From positions 14,446 through 55,207 of the forward strand of contig DFXX01000060.1 of assembly GCA_002381765.1 (NCBI GenBank): 40,762 nt of DNA. Reading direction: 5' to 3'. The notes beneath the pieces are model-generated. The model worked only from the letters and a program-made list of their open reading frames with translations, did no database searches and had not been told where the DNA came from. Of the stretch, positions 24,512 through 32,252 are shown in pieces. Every line of letters begins with the position of its first letter. Position 1 is the stretch's first letter. Position numbers and translations under genes: made by a program. Source of the stretch: Bacteriovoracaceae bacterium UBA4097. GTDB lineage: Bacteria; Bdellovibrionota; Bacteriovoracia; Bacteriovoracales; Bacteriovoracaceae.

Positions 24512-24658
24512 ATGAAATTTTCATTATGTCTTATTGTTCTATCTATTATAGGCCTCTCTTCTTGCAATGAAAATCAAATTGAGGCCAGGCGAGAGGGCCT
24601 TATTCCGATTCAAGAAGGCAAAGTAAGTAATTTCGGCCTGGAAAACATTAAGGAATAG
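24512..24658 (+). CDS. Tiny lipoprotein (48 aa)
   Basis: ATG at 24512 with AAGGAG eight bases upstream encodes 48 residues. The hydrophobic signal (F-S-L-C-L-I-V-L-S-I-I-G) ends in the lipobox L-S-S-C with Cys18, leaving a mature peptide of about 31 residues. This resembles small entericidin-like or membrane-anchored lipopeptides in size only. It is the second gene of the mini-operon. Its last 11 bp overlap the 3' end of the convergent metalloprotease gene. Function is unknown. Confidence 0.65.
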   Translation: MKFSLCLIVLSIIGLSSCNENQIEARREGLIPIQEGKVSNFGLENIKE

Positions 24659-25346
24659 ATGGCATCCAACATTGTGGCCTAGGCTTCTTATGAATGCCTG
24701 CCCAAAAAGTATCCAATCGGCATTGTGGTTCAGGATGAGTTAACAAAACTTCATGGGCCACACTCTCATCTGGAGTAGTGACTTCTGGATGAGGGATTCT
24801 TCTGTTATCCGCAAAAAATGCAGTCATCACAAGAGCGGCATCCAAAGTTCTGGCGCAATCAATATTATCCTCACACATTTTTAAAGAGGCCCTACTAGGA
24901 GTGCGCTTAGGAAGCAGGGCCAGAACTTGGGGAAAGCACAACATGCTCGCCCAATAATCTGCCTGTCCCTCGGCTGAAATTCGGTTATGAGAATCACTAT
25001 AAGGTTCACCTCCATAAAGATGACCCAATTCATGACAAAGGGTGAGGGCCAAGGAGTCCTCTGTAGTGCCTGGCAGGCCCGCCATGCCTCCGTGAATCAA
25101 AACTTGATCTGTATCCCAACGACGTGCAAAGGCCTGTGGCCAGTGGCTATCATAATCACTATAGATCACCAGTTCTCGGCCATCCTGATGGGCCAGAGGA
25201 GAAAAGCTTCTGCGCATGAGACCAATGACACCCAGGAATAAACGTTTTGAGAGAACTGGTTTTAAATTATGCAGGGGTAAATAATCAGGATGGGCCAGAC
25301 TTGAGAAGGATAAAAGTAGCCCAAAGAACAAACTTAATACTTTCAT
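24648..25346 (-). CDS. Exported zinc metalloprotease-like protein (HExxH)
   Basis: A 232-residue protein with a signal peptide (1-18, ending S-L-A). The zinc motif is H-E-L-G-H at 105-109, followed 16 residues later by E-G-Q-A-D (Glu126), giving the gluzincin-style H-E-x-x-H...E arrangement with E-x-x-A-D. Five or more cysteines suggest disulfides. The specific peptidase family is not identified. No Shine-Dalgarno is seen, and a promoter-like TTGCTG-18-TAGTAT ends six bases before the ATG, so the transcript may be leaderless. Its role may be in cell-wall or prey protein turnover, which is inference. Confidence 0.75.
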   Translation of the reverse strand: MKVLSLFFGLLLSFSSLAHPDYLPLHNLKPVLSKRLFLGVIGLMRRSFSPLAHQDGRELVIYSDYDSHWPQAFARRWDTDQVLIHGGMAGLPGTTEDSLALTLCHELGHLYGGEPYSDSHNRISAEGQADYWASMLCFPQVLALLPKRTPSRASLKMCEDNIDCARTLDAALVMTAFFADNRRIPHPEVTTPDESVAHEVLLTHPEPQCRLDTFWAGIHKKPRPQCWMPSIP

Positions 25347-25352
25347 TTTACT

Positions 25353-25382
25353 ATACTAAAACAGGTTGCTCCCTTTCAGCAA
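25353..25382 (-). promoter_or_regulatory. Promoter abutting the metalloprotease start codon
   Basis: On the minus strand TTGCTG (25382-25377), 18 bp, then TAGTAT (25358-25353) and exactly six bases to the ATG. Transcription would begin at the start codon. Confidence 0.4.
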
Positions 25383-25477
25383 GTCATGAAGGGAATTAAG
25401 AATATTGCTATAAATTTAAGAATAGGATTAAGCTATTTCTTGCTAAACTTCCTTCGCATTCATGCAAGGAGGAGTTA

Positions 25478-25852
25478 ATGAGTCCAGGATATCAGGGTAC
25501 ATTAAGTTCAGATTTAAATGAGCACTCCAAGAAACGAGATTCAGAACTGAGCGAGAAGGACATCATGTCCGGCATAGAAAGCAAGAACCCTGCAAGAGAT
25601 GAGAAAATCAGATTTCGTATTGAAAGCACTATTTATGGCCATACTGAATTTGATTCATCTCGAATCAGCGTTATGGTCAAGAATGCTTCTGTCACACTCT
25701 CGGGTTTAGTAGATAGTGCTCAATCGAAGGCGACGATTCAAGGATTAACTGAGAGTGTTGACGATGTGGAGGAAGTAGTTAACTTCATCCAAATCGACAA
25801 CATCAGCAGCATATCAAAAAGCATGAGTGGGCAGGATGACCTGAAGCTTTAA
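25478..25852 (+). CDS. BON-domain protein
   Basis: A 124-residue protein. Residues about 45-110 form one BON domain: a helix (D-E-K-I-R-F-R-I-E-S), the strand pair I-S-V-M-V-K-N-A-S-V-T-L-S-G-L-V-D, and a helix leading to V-D-D-V-E-E-V-V-N. BON domains are thought to bind phospholipid or associate with membranes, often in stress-related proteins. The first 40 residues are polar and look disordered. There is no signal peptide, so it is probably cytoplasmic unless exported otherwise. AAGGAGGAG precedes the ATG. Its stop directly abuts the stop of the convergent YihY-type gene. Confidence 0.85.
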   Translation: MSPGYQGTLSSDLNEHSKKRDSELSEKDIMSGIESKNPARDEKIRFRIESTIYGHTEFDSSRISVMVKNASVTLSGLVDSAQSKATIQGLTESVDDVEEVVNFIQIDNISSISKSMSGQDDLKL

Positions 25853-26818
25853 TTATTTTTTCTTCGTGTGCGGCTCCCCCACAGTATCGGCCACATGGGC
25901 ATTGCGGGCCCCTAAGGGCTTAACCTTTCCTTTGGTTGTATCTTTAGCCGTTTGATGCTCAAGCTCAGCATTGATTTCCCCTCCTAGCAGAACCACAAAA
26001 CTAGAAAGATAAAACCAAGTCATTAGAACAATGACTGCTCCTAATGAACCATAGGTCTTATTGAAGTCACCATACTTTGAGGCATACCAGGAAAAAAGTG
26101 CAGATGCTCCGGCCCATAAGACAGCAGCTATAACCGCCCCCCAACTCACCCACTTCCATTTCGCCTTATTTCTATCTGGTCCATAGCGGTAGATGCATGA
26201 TAGAAAGAGTGAAAAGAGGGCAAGCAGAACGACCCAACTTACCACTGTGACTATGGTTTTAAAGGCTTCCCCAATATTCAACATGCCGGCAACAGCAGGA
26301 ATTCCAATAATAACTGCTATCGCGAGTAAACTAAAAACTATGGCCAGAAGAGTTAAGCCCATGCCCAGAGCATTGTATTTGATGACCCCACGCTCTTCTC
26401 TTTCATCATAGATAATATTCATCGCCTCCATAAAGGCCTTAGTCCCCTTGGAAGCACTCCAAAGCGCAATTAATATAGAAAGCACGGCCCCAATACCTAC
26501 TCCACCCGCCTGACCGGCAAGACTGGTAAGCTGGGACTCAAGTAAAGACCTTACCTCGGCAGGCAGAAAATTGGACACCATGGATATGTGCTGAGAAATA
26601 TCGGCGGGATTACTAATCCAGGCGTAAATAAGTACTACAGAAGTAATAGCGGGTATTAAGGCAAAAAGGGCATAATAGGACGTAGCCGCTGATACCATGG
26701 ATATGCGGTCAAGTTTGATTCCATCTTTTACCCGAAACAGAGTGTCTTTCCAGCCAGTCGAGGGAATATCCTGAGGGGAACTGGCATCACGTCCCCGATT
26801 CCATGTTGTAGTTGCCAT
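25853..26818 (-). CDS. YihY/BrkB-family inner membrane protein
   Basis: A 321-residue multi-pass membrane protein of the YihY/virulence factor BrkB family. About six hydrophobic segments span residues 40-270. Family landmarks are the S-A-A-T-S-Y-Y-A-L-F-A-L-I-P opening near 40-53, S-A-S-K-G-T-K-A-F-M-E-A-M-N-I-I-Y-D-E near 125-143, and Y-G-S-L-G-A-V-I-V-L-M-T-W-F-Y at the last helix. The biochemical role of the family is unsettled despite older ribonuclease BN naming. I start at the ATG at 26818, preceded by AAAGGAGC; the upstream in-frame start would swallow that site. The charged C-terminus is probably cytoplasmic. Confidence 0.9.
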   Translation of the reverse strand: MATTTWNRGRDASSPQDIPSTGWKDTLFRVKDGIKLDRISMVSAATSYYALFALIPAITSVVLIYAWISNPADISQHISMVSNFLPAEVRSLLESQLTSLAGQAGGVGIGAVLSILIALWSASKGTKAFMEAMNIIYDEREERGVIKYNALGMGLTLLAIVFSLLAIAVIIGIPAVAGMLNIGEAFKTIVTVVSWVVLLALFSLFLSCIYRYGPDRNKAKWKWVSWGAVIAAVLWAGASALFSWYASKYGDFNKTYGSLGAVIVLMTWFYLSSFVVLLGGEINAELEHQTAKDTTKGKVKPLGARNAHVADTVGEPHTKKK

Positions 26819-26876
26819 AATTGCTCCTTTGCAAAACACCTATCAGGAGCAATTATTGCAAACACTATTCCACCCA

Positions 26877-28295
26877 TTACTTAGTGAGAACTGGTCGATA
26901 CATTTTGTGTAACTTTCCCTTATCCTGAAGATCAAGTATTCGGAGTTCATTGAGGACTTTATATTTTTCGACCTTCATTAAAGGTAGAGAATTTTTTTCT
27001 ATCGCTTGAGCATCGGCAGCCTTCAAATCCTGCTGCAAGTATTCCCCCACCGATTCTAGAACGCCAAAGTAGCCGATGAGTTTACGACTCATATTGAGTG
27101 GCATTTTCTCAATAAAATACTTCTTTAAAAAAGGCACTCTTCTCAAAGGCCAGGCAAAGTTTCGGTAGAGAATCGATTTTGAGCTTGAGGCCTGAATCAT
27201 TTGATAGTTAAAAACATCATTCCAGTAGTACATGGCATGGAGGATGGCATCTTTTTGGAGAAGCTCGTTTACTTTCTTTGAATCTCTCCACTCGGCCAGG
27301 AGTTTGAAGCGAGGATCGACTTCAATATCTGCGGGGACAAAACTCTCCGTAGCAGTAATCCCTAACATTTTTACAAATTCTGGTTTGCGATTCATCAGCT
27401 CGCTTCTGAATAGCGGTATCTTAATGCTTCCTCCGGTAACGACATCATAGGCATGAGAGATTACTTCTGAGCAGAAGAGCTCTTGAGAGTCTTCTTGATT
27501 AAAACCAAAGTCATAAAGAATATTTCCAGTGGTATCAGATGCTTTTTTCACTTTCTTGAAGATGAACTCTGCTGCTCGGTGAGCGGTTTCTTCATCTTCA
27601 TAACGAAAAATCATAGTTCTGGCATTTTTATCCGCTATATGATCCTCAAGTGGTCTGACAAAGGAGCCAACTTCTATATGGGCCTCGACTGTCCAAAGTT
27701 TGGCATTTTCATCCCGGTAGACAATACTCATATGTGAGAATTGAGTATCAAATTCACCTAGAGAAGCTATCGCTGCAGACGTAAAAGCATTTCCACGAGA
27801 AAGAATAACATCTCCACTCTTTAGATCCTTGACCATCCTGAAGTTCTGCATATCAGGATGTTTCTTAACCTCACTATTATCTTCTCCAAAAGCATCATCT
27901 GGAAATTCTTGAGATTCAGCATTTTGGCGGTAAAAGCTCTCTTGAATAAAATCTTCACTTGTTCTGATTGAACGAAAGGCATGCCTCATTGAATCAGCAC
28001 AATCTCTAAGAAGGTTTTGACTCTTTCCCAACTCTCTCATCTTTTCATGGATGATGATTTTATAGTTCCAGAGTTCTTCTAAAAGAAGCTCATGCCCATT
28101 TGAGCTAAGCTCCTTTTTATAATCTTCAGCGGAGAGATTATCTAAAAGATCCGAAGTGCGACTCATCTTCTGAGAGCAGTTAGTGCCATCAAGACTATCC
28201 AGGAGTTCCCTTAAATCTTGTCGAAGACTAGAGGCAAATGAGCTAGTGGAAAGTGTCAGAAGGATTATCGACTGTATAAAGAATAGACGTTTCAT
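26877..28295 (-). CDS. Exported YiiX-type permuted papain-fold protein
   Basis: A 472-residue protein with a signal peptide (1-22). A helical region (about 25-130) precedes a circularly permuted NlpC/P60-like domain of the YiiX/C92 group. The domain opens with L-K-S-G-D-V-I-L-S-R-G near 158-168, followed by His188 in F-S-H-M-S-I-V-Y and, permuted to the end, Cys275 in L-F-C-S-E-V-I. That is the order expected of permuted papain folds. It is therefore a likely amidase or hydrolase of peptide or lipid substrates. A C-terminal helical extension of about 150 residues has no recognised fold. GGAGAG precedes the ATG at 28295. It lies 59 bp downstream of the Hpt-like gene, possibly in the same operon. 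Confidence 0.8.
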   Translation of the reverse strand: MKRLFFIQSIILLTLSTSSFASSLRQDLRELLDSLDGTNCSQKMSRTSDLLDNLSAEDYKKELSSNGHELLLEELWNYKIIIHEKMRELGKSQNLLRDCADSMRHAFRSIRTSEDFIQESFYRQNAESQEFPDDAFGEDNSEVKKHPDMQNFRMVKDLKSGDVILSRGNAFTSAAIASLGEFDTQFSHMSIVYRDENAKLWTVEAHIEVGSFVRPLEDHIADKNARTMIFRYEDEETAHRAAEFIFKKVKKASDTTGNILYDFGFNQEDSQELFCSEVISHAYDVVTGGSIKIPLFRSELMNRKPEFVKMLGITATESFVPADIEVDPRFKLLAEWRDSKKVNELLQKDAILHAMYYWNDVFNYQMIQASSSKSILYRNFAWPLRRVPFLKKYFIEKMPLNMSRKLIGYFGVLESVGEYLQQDLKAADAQAIEKNSLPLMKVEKYKVLNELRILDLQDKGKLHKMYRPVLTK

Positions 28296-28354
28296 GCTCT
28301 CTCCAGTGAGAAATAAGGGACTTTCCCACTCTAGGAGCAAATCTTGTGCCGGAT

Positions 28355-28801
28355 TTATTTTTTGATGGAGACCGAAGCACGCTCAATATTACTGAACTTC
28401 TCCAGATACCACTTCAGCCGGCTGGAGAAGGCATCGATAGGAAGATTCTCTTTGGTGGTTCTCTCGCCTTTTTTGAGAAGAGCGACCATACTATCCACTA
28501 GCTCCACAGCATCCATCAGAATAGGGGCTGCCAGTTCCAGTAGCTGAGGATCTGTGGCCTGAGAAGCCTTGTAACCGATCATCTTACCCATTTCGCAAAA
28601 CTTACCAATCTCCATGGCCCCTAGAGATTGGGCGGCCCCCATCATACGATCAATGATTTGTCCAAATTCTTCAAGATACTTAGGTTCAAAGCCTTTTTCA
28701 AAATTATCCAAGATCCCATTTAATTGCTCAATGAGCTCCTCAGATTCCTCGCAAAAAGTTTGAACGATCTCTTTCATCTCCTCATCGTAAGGATCCATCA
28801 T
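28355..28801 (-). CDS. Hpt-like helical protein lacking the phosphorylatable histidine
   Basis: A 148-residue all-helical protein whose N-terminal 100 residues match an Hpt (histidine phosphotransfer) domain. The phosphorylation segment usually reads H-T-L-K-G-A-A-x-S-L-G. Here it is D-R-M-M-G-A-A-Q-S-L-G-A (from 51), so the histidine is Asp51 and the helper lysine is Met54, while the Gly-Ala-Ala and Leu-Gly core is kept. It should fold like Hpt but cannot accept phosphate on that residue. Its ATG overlaps the stop of the upstream degenerate HD-GYP gene (ATGA), so the two are coupled and may interact. Function is unknown. Confidence 0.75.
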   Translation of the reverse strand: MMDPYDEEMKEIVQTFCEESEELIEQLNGILDNFEKGFEPKYLEEFGQIIDRMMGAAQSLGAMEIGKFCEMGKMIGYKASQATDPQLLELAAPILMDAVELVDSMVALLKKGERTTKENLPIDAFSSRLKWYLEKFSNIERASVSIKK

Positions 28802-29730
28802 TTTCCACCTACTAGACCTTTAAGGATATTAATCAATTCTAAATCATATGCCCCAACATCCTGAAGAATAAGCTCTTTTAAGGCAATCTCCTTACTCATC
28901 TTCATTCCGACAGTCATGATAGAGAAGCGATTACATAGGGAAACTATCTTTTCTTCACTGGATAAATTTGTTATTCCCTTGGGAAATCCAGAGCCATTTA
29001 ATTTCTCTTCATGATTGGCAATGATTCCCAGAACCTGTGAGGAAGCATATTCTTTACTCTGAAGAATCTGTGCCGATTTAAGAGGATGCTCCTTGTAGCG
29101 CTTTGACTCCTCAACTCCGAACTCAGAGAGATTGCGTGTAAAGAACTTTTGATAATCTTGCTCAAGACTTGGAAGACCTATGTCACATAAGAGAGCAGCT
29201 GTACCTAAGACAAAAAGCTTATCTGAGGCCATTCCTATCTTACGCCCCAGTGAAATGGCCGTGGTGGAAGTAGAAATAGCACAGCTTATGGCGATATCAT
29301 CTTCTGAATCGATATTAAAGATTTCTTTAAGTATTTCAGGACTGGCCTGAGTCGCATTTACCAATGATGAAGCCGCTTTCTGAGTCTGAGTATAGGCAAA
29401 CTTACTGCCGGGATCATCATACATTTTTTCCAAAGCGTCGGCGGTAACCCCTGCTATCACATTGGTCTTGGCACTGGCACTCATCTCTCCCGTGGCAGTA
29501 GTAGCAAGTAAGCGATCAAGGAAGCTATGATACTTTCCTTCATCATTAGACTCGATATAAACCTTTTTTACATTTTTACTTTTGAGATTATCCAGTCGAT
29601 GCTGTTCGATATCATCATCAGCATGAAGGTATTTGATATAGTTTTTATTCAACCGAAGCAGAATGGAAAAACCAAGCACGGTATCGGCCTTAAGCGTACT
29701 TAAGCGTATGGGGATTAAGTTTTGAGACAT
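28798..29730 (-). CDS. Degenerate HD-GYP-domain protein, probably non-catalytic
   Basis: A 310-residue protein. Residues about 1-60 resemble the DUF3391-type N-terminus found on HD-GYP proteins (L-K-A-D-T-V-L-G, V-K-K-V-Y-I). Residues about 130-300 follow the HD-GYP pattern but key metal ligands are changed. The H-D-I-G-K motif is C-D-I-G-L (182-186), the first helix H-S is absent, H-H-E is N-H-E (239-241), D-G-x-G-Y-P is N-G-S-G-F-P (245-250), and the usual late A-D-x-Y-D reads C-N-R-F-S. His215 and His240 remain. It is unlikely to hydrolyse cyclic-di-GMP and may act as a binding or scaffold protein. It overlaps the Hpt-like gene by 4 bp. Confidence 0.78.
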   Translation of the reverse strand: MSQNLIPIRLSTLKADTVLGFSILLRLNKNYIKYLHADDDIEQHRLDNLKSKNVKKVYIESNDEGKYHSFLDRLLATTATGEMSASAKTNVIAGVTADALEKMYDDPGSKFAYTQTQKAASSLVNATQASPEILKEIFNIDSEDDIAISCAISTSTTAISLGRKIGMASDKLFVLGTAALLCDIGLPSLEQDYQKFFTRNLSEFGVEESKRYKEHPLKSAQILQSKEYASSQVLGIIANHEEKLNGSGFPKGITNLSSEEKIVSLCNRFSIMTVGMKMSKEIALKELILQDVGAYDLELINILKGLVGGK

Positions 29731-29789
29731 AGGATTATTATAACCAAAAACAGAATTATGTTAGATAAAATTATATCAAAAAATTTAGT

Positions 29790-30854
29790 TTAGGCTATAG
29801 CATCGATAATCATGAATTTCTTATTCTGGGCCACGATCACACTTTGAGCAAAGATCTTTTTTAACTTGGTTTGGTACCCTAAATGGGAATTTCCGATCAC
29901 TCTTAAAAGACTGCCTTTTTTTAGAGCATATCTGGCATCGCTAAACATCTGCCAGGCAATGAAGTCTCCGATCGTATTACTTTGATGAAAGGGTGGATTG
30001 CAGAGAACGAGATCTAAAGAGGCTTTTTGTCCATTTTCATAGCAATTAGTCCACTCATAGCGGGCCTCATCACTAAAGTGATTCTGATAGTTAGTCTTGG
30101 CACTTTTAATGGCCATCGCCGATTCATCACAGAAGATAAGTTGGGCTTCAGGATTAAGCATCTTGGCCTTAATACCCACTACTCCATTAGCACAACCCAG
30201 ATCCAGAATAGTTTTATAATTTCCTTTTGGCATATTCTCCAGTAGGAAACGAGTGCCAATATCGAGCTTTTCCCGACTAAAGAGGTTTGAGTTATTAACA
30301 AAACTTTTCTCGAAACCATCAAGCTTTACTTCCAAAGGGTAAGGAGAAACACTTACTCCTCGCTCAAAATTGGCGAAGATTAGGCGCGCCTTCTTTTGAG
30401 CGAGACTTGTAGATGTAATACCTATGTACTTTTGGAGAAGATCAAAACTACCTGGGGCCAGATGTTTGACCATACTACCGCAGATGATTTTTGAGTTTCG
30501 ATTTAAATGAGGTGTGAGATGACAGAGAATATCTTCTAGATAGGAGAGATTTTTAGGAAGTTGGATGACCACCAGATCATAGATCCCAGAGAGCATTTCA
30601 AAGCTGTTAATAGGAATGATTTGCTCTTCAGTATTTAAGAGAGTGGCCTGATAGCTTATGAAAGAATCTGTGAGAGAGGTAATATTCTCAGAACGAAGAT
30701 TAGAAGCAAGCGCTCCAAAATGATCATTCACAATAAGTATTCGTTTATCAGATAAGCTCAAAGAGCTCAAGTGCTGAAGAATAAGTTCATCAGCACTATC
30801 CCAAGCTCTTAAGAGTTCATTTTTACGAACCGGATATCTTTTAAGTGAATCCAT
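29790..30854 (-). CDS. rlmG: 23S rRNA guanine-N2 methyltransferase, RlmG/RsmC type
   Basis: A 354-residue SAM-dependent methyltransferase with the double-domain layout of RlmG/RsmC: a degenerate N-terminal methyltransferase half (1-170) and an active C-terminal half. The SAM loop is D-L-G-C-A-N-G at 218-224 and the catalytic motif is N-P-P-F at 286-289. The following I-A-W-Q-M-F, G-N-S-H-L-G-Y and N-K-K-F blocks favour RlmG (m2G in 23S rRNA) over RsmC (16S rRNA). RlmG is therefore the better call, though the exact base is inferred. There is no strong Shine-Dalgarno. It starts six bases after the HEAT-repeat gene's stop, consistent with an operon. Confidence 0.85.
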   Translation of the reverse strand: MDSLKRYPVRKNELLRAWDSADELILQHLSSLSLSDKRILIVNDHFGALASNLRSENITSLTDSFISYQATLLNTEEQIIPINSFEMLSGIYDLVVIQLPKNLSYLEDILCHLTPHLNRNSKIICGSMVKHLAPGSFDLLQKYIGITSTSLAQKKARLIFANFERGVSVSPYPLEVKLDGFEKSFVNNSNLFSREKLDIGTRFLLENMPKGNYKTILDLGCANGVVGIKAKMLNPEAQLIFCDESAMAIKSAKTNYQNHFSDEARYEWTNCYENGQKASLDLVLCNPPFHQSNTIGDFIAWQMFSDARYALKKGSLLRVIGNSHLGYQTKLKKIFAQSVIVAQNKKFMIIDAIA

Positions 30855-30860
30855 AATTAT

Positions 30861-32114
30861 TTAGGCCATTTGTGATTTTACAAGATCCTGTAATGCCTTA
30901 ATAACTTCTGGAGAAACTTTATCCACTTTTTCCATAGAATTATTTAGCGTTTTAGAAGTAAGTACAGGTATGCCTCCGAAGAAAAGCACATCTAAAAGAT
31001 AATTCATCTCCAATTGTCCGGTTTGTACACTGGATTGTGATGAAAGTGGAAGACAATCCACGAGCTCTTTCAGTTGAAGCTGTGAATTTTTTGAGCGGGC
31101 AAGAATTGACCTGATCGATCCCAGAGCTTCTGTGCGGATTCGAGTATCATCAGAACCCAGAAGTTCGATAAGAGGTATCAGATCCTGGTTAACACCGGTT
31201 TTAGCAAGTCCAGAGACAGCACTTCTTTTTAAAGGAAGACTGCTCTTAGGATCCTGAAGTAGATCAATAAAGAGTTGACGAGAGCGTGGATCAGCTAACT
31301 CAGCAAGATGCTCTACTGCGTACTCACGGGCAATGAAATCGGTGCCTGATTTCCCTGCAACCTTCATTAAGGGCTCCACTAGACGAGGATCATTAAAATT
31401 CTTAAGGCCCTTAACAGTATTAAGAACAGTTGCTTTATCATTTCTTTCCAAGACTCTTAAAAGAGCAGGGATGGCGTCTGTCTTCTTAGCTTCACCAAGG
31501 GCCTTGGCCACTTCGCCTGTACCCTTATTGAAAGAATCATCTAATGAGTCTATAAGACGACTCGTCATCTTCTTGTCTGCATTTTCCACCAGACTGCGAG
31601 CGGCCGATTCCCGAGTGATAAAATCATTATCTTGTGTGGCAGAAGTAAAGAGGGCTTCAGATATTCGGACATCCTTCTTAATAAATGGAGTGAGTCCCTG
31701 CACGGCATGTCTGCGAGTTCGGGAAGATTTATCTTGAATTGCCTTAAGTAAAGGTTCAATAACAACCGGGCTCTTCTTTTCAGCAAGCCCAAGAGCAGCC
31801 GAATCACTACTAATACTTGGATCATTTATTATACGAATCAATCCCTCAACGGCCTGAGGGGACTTGTGTTCACTTAACACCCTTGCGGCTTTTTCTTGAA
31901 AGATAAAACTCTTGTCGCTTTTGACGACTTCTAAAAGTGGTTTAATGGATTCTGGGTTTCCTAAATTTTCTTTTTTACCTAATTCATCTAAGGCACTTCG
32001 TTTAACAGATTCATGAGAGCTCTTTAAGTCTCTTATTAAAGTGTCCATATTCGCTGAACAGCAAACTGGTGCAGTGAGAGTGACAAATAAAAGAAATAGA
32101 TGTTGAAACTTCAT
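30861..32114 (-). CDS. Exported HEAT-repeat protein
   Basis: A 417-residue protein with a signal peptide (1-21, cleavage near C-S-A). Residues about 24-340 consist of roughly ten 30-residue helical repeats of the HEAT/PBS-lyase type, visible as recurring R-x-x-A-x-x-x-L, P-L-L-x-x-x and D-x-x-x-x-x-R-x-x-A patterns (for example L-I-R-I-I-N-D-P, L-F-I-D-L-L-Q-D-P). Such solenoids are protein-interaction scaffolds. The last 75 residues are not repeated. AAGGGG precedes the ATG. It heads the probable operon with rlmG, the HD-GYP-like and Hpt-like genes, although it alone appears exported. Its partner is unknown. Confidence 0.85.
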   Translation of the reverse strand: MKFQHLFLLFVTLTAPVCCSANMDTLIRDLKSSHESVKRSALDELGKKENLGNPESIKPLLEVVKSDKSFIFQEKAARVLSEHKSPQAVEGLIRIINDPSISSDSAALGLAEKKSPVVIEPLLKAIQDKSSRTRRHAVQGLTPFIKKDVRISEALFTSATQDNDFITRESAARSLVENADKKMTSRLIDSLDDSFNKGTGEVAKALGEAKKTDAIPALLRVLERNDKATVLNTVKGLKNFNDPRLVEPLMKVAGKSGTDFIAREYAVEHLAELADPRSRQLFIDLLQDPKSSLPLKRSAVSGLAKTGVNQDLIPLIELLGSDDTRIRTEALGSIRSILARSKNSQLQLKELVDCLPLSSQSSVQTGQLEMNYLLDVLFFGGIPVLTSKTLNNSMEKVDKVSPEVIKALQDLVKSQMA

Positions 32115-32146
32115 AATGGCCCCTTAATAAATTACTAACCTATCGT

Positions 32147-32185
32147 ATTCAAGTTGAATGCCAAAGGAGCATATTGAAAATCAAT
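32147..32185. repeat. Pair of 13-bp palindromes upstream of the HEAT-repeat gene
   Basis: ATTCAA-G-TTGAAT (32147-32159) and ATTGA-AAA-TCAAT (32173-32185) are perfect palindromes whose centres are 26 bp apart. They share the TTGA/TCAA half-site style and lie 33-71 bp upstream of the start codon. They may be twin operator sites. Confidence 0.4.
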
Positions 32186-32252
32186 GACTTACTTTTTAAA
32201 GAGATCCAAATGTGATGAAATAATTTTAGAGTGTAAAGAAAGTAGGCAGACT

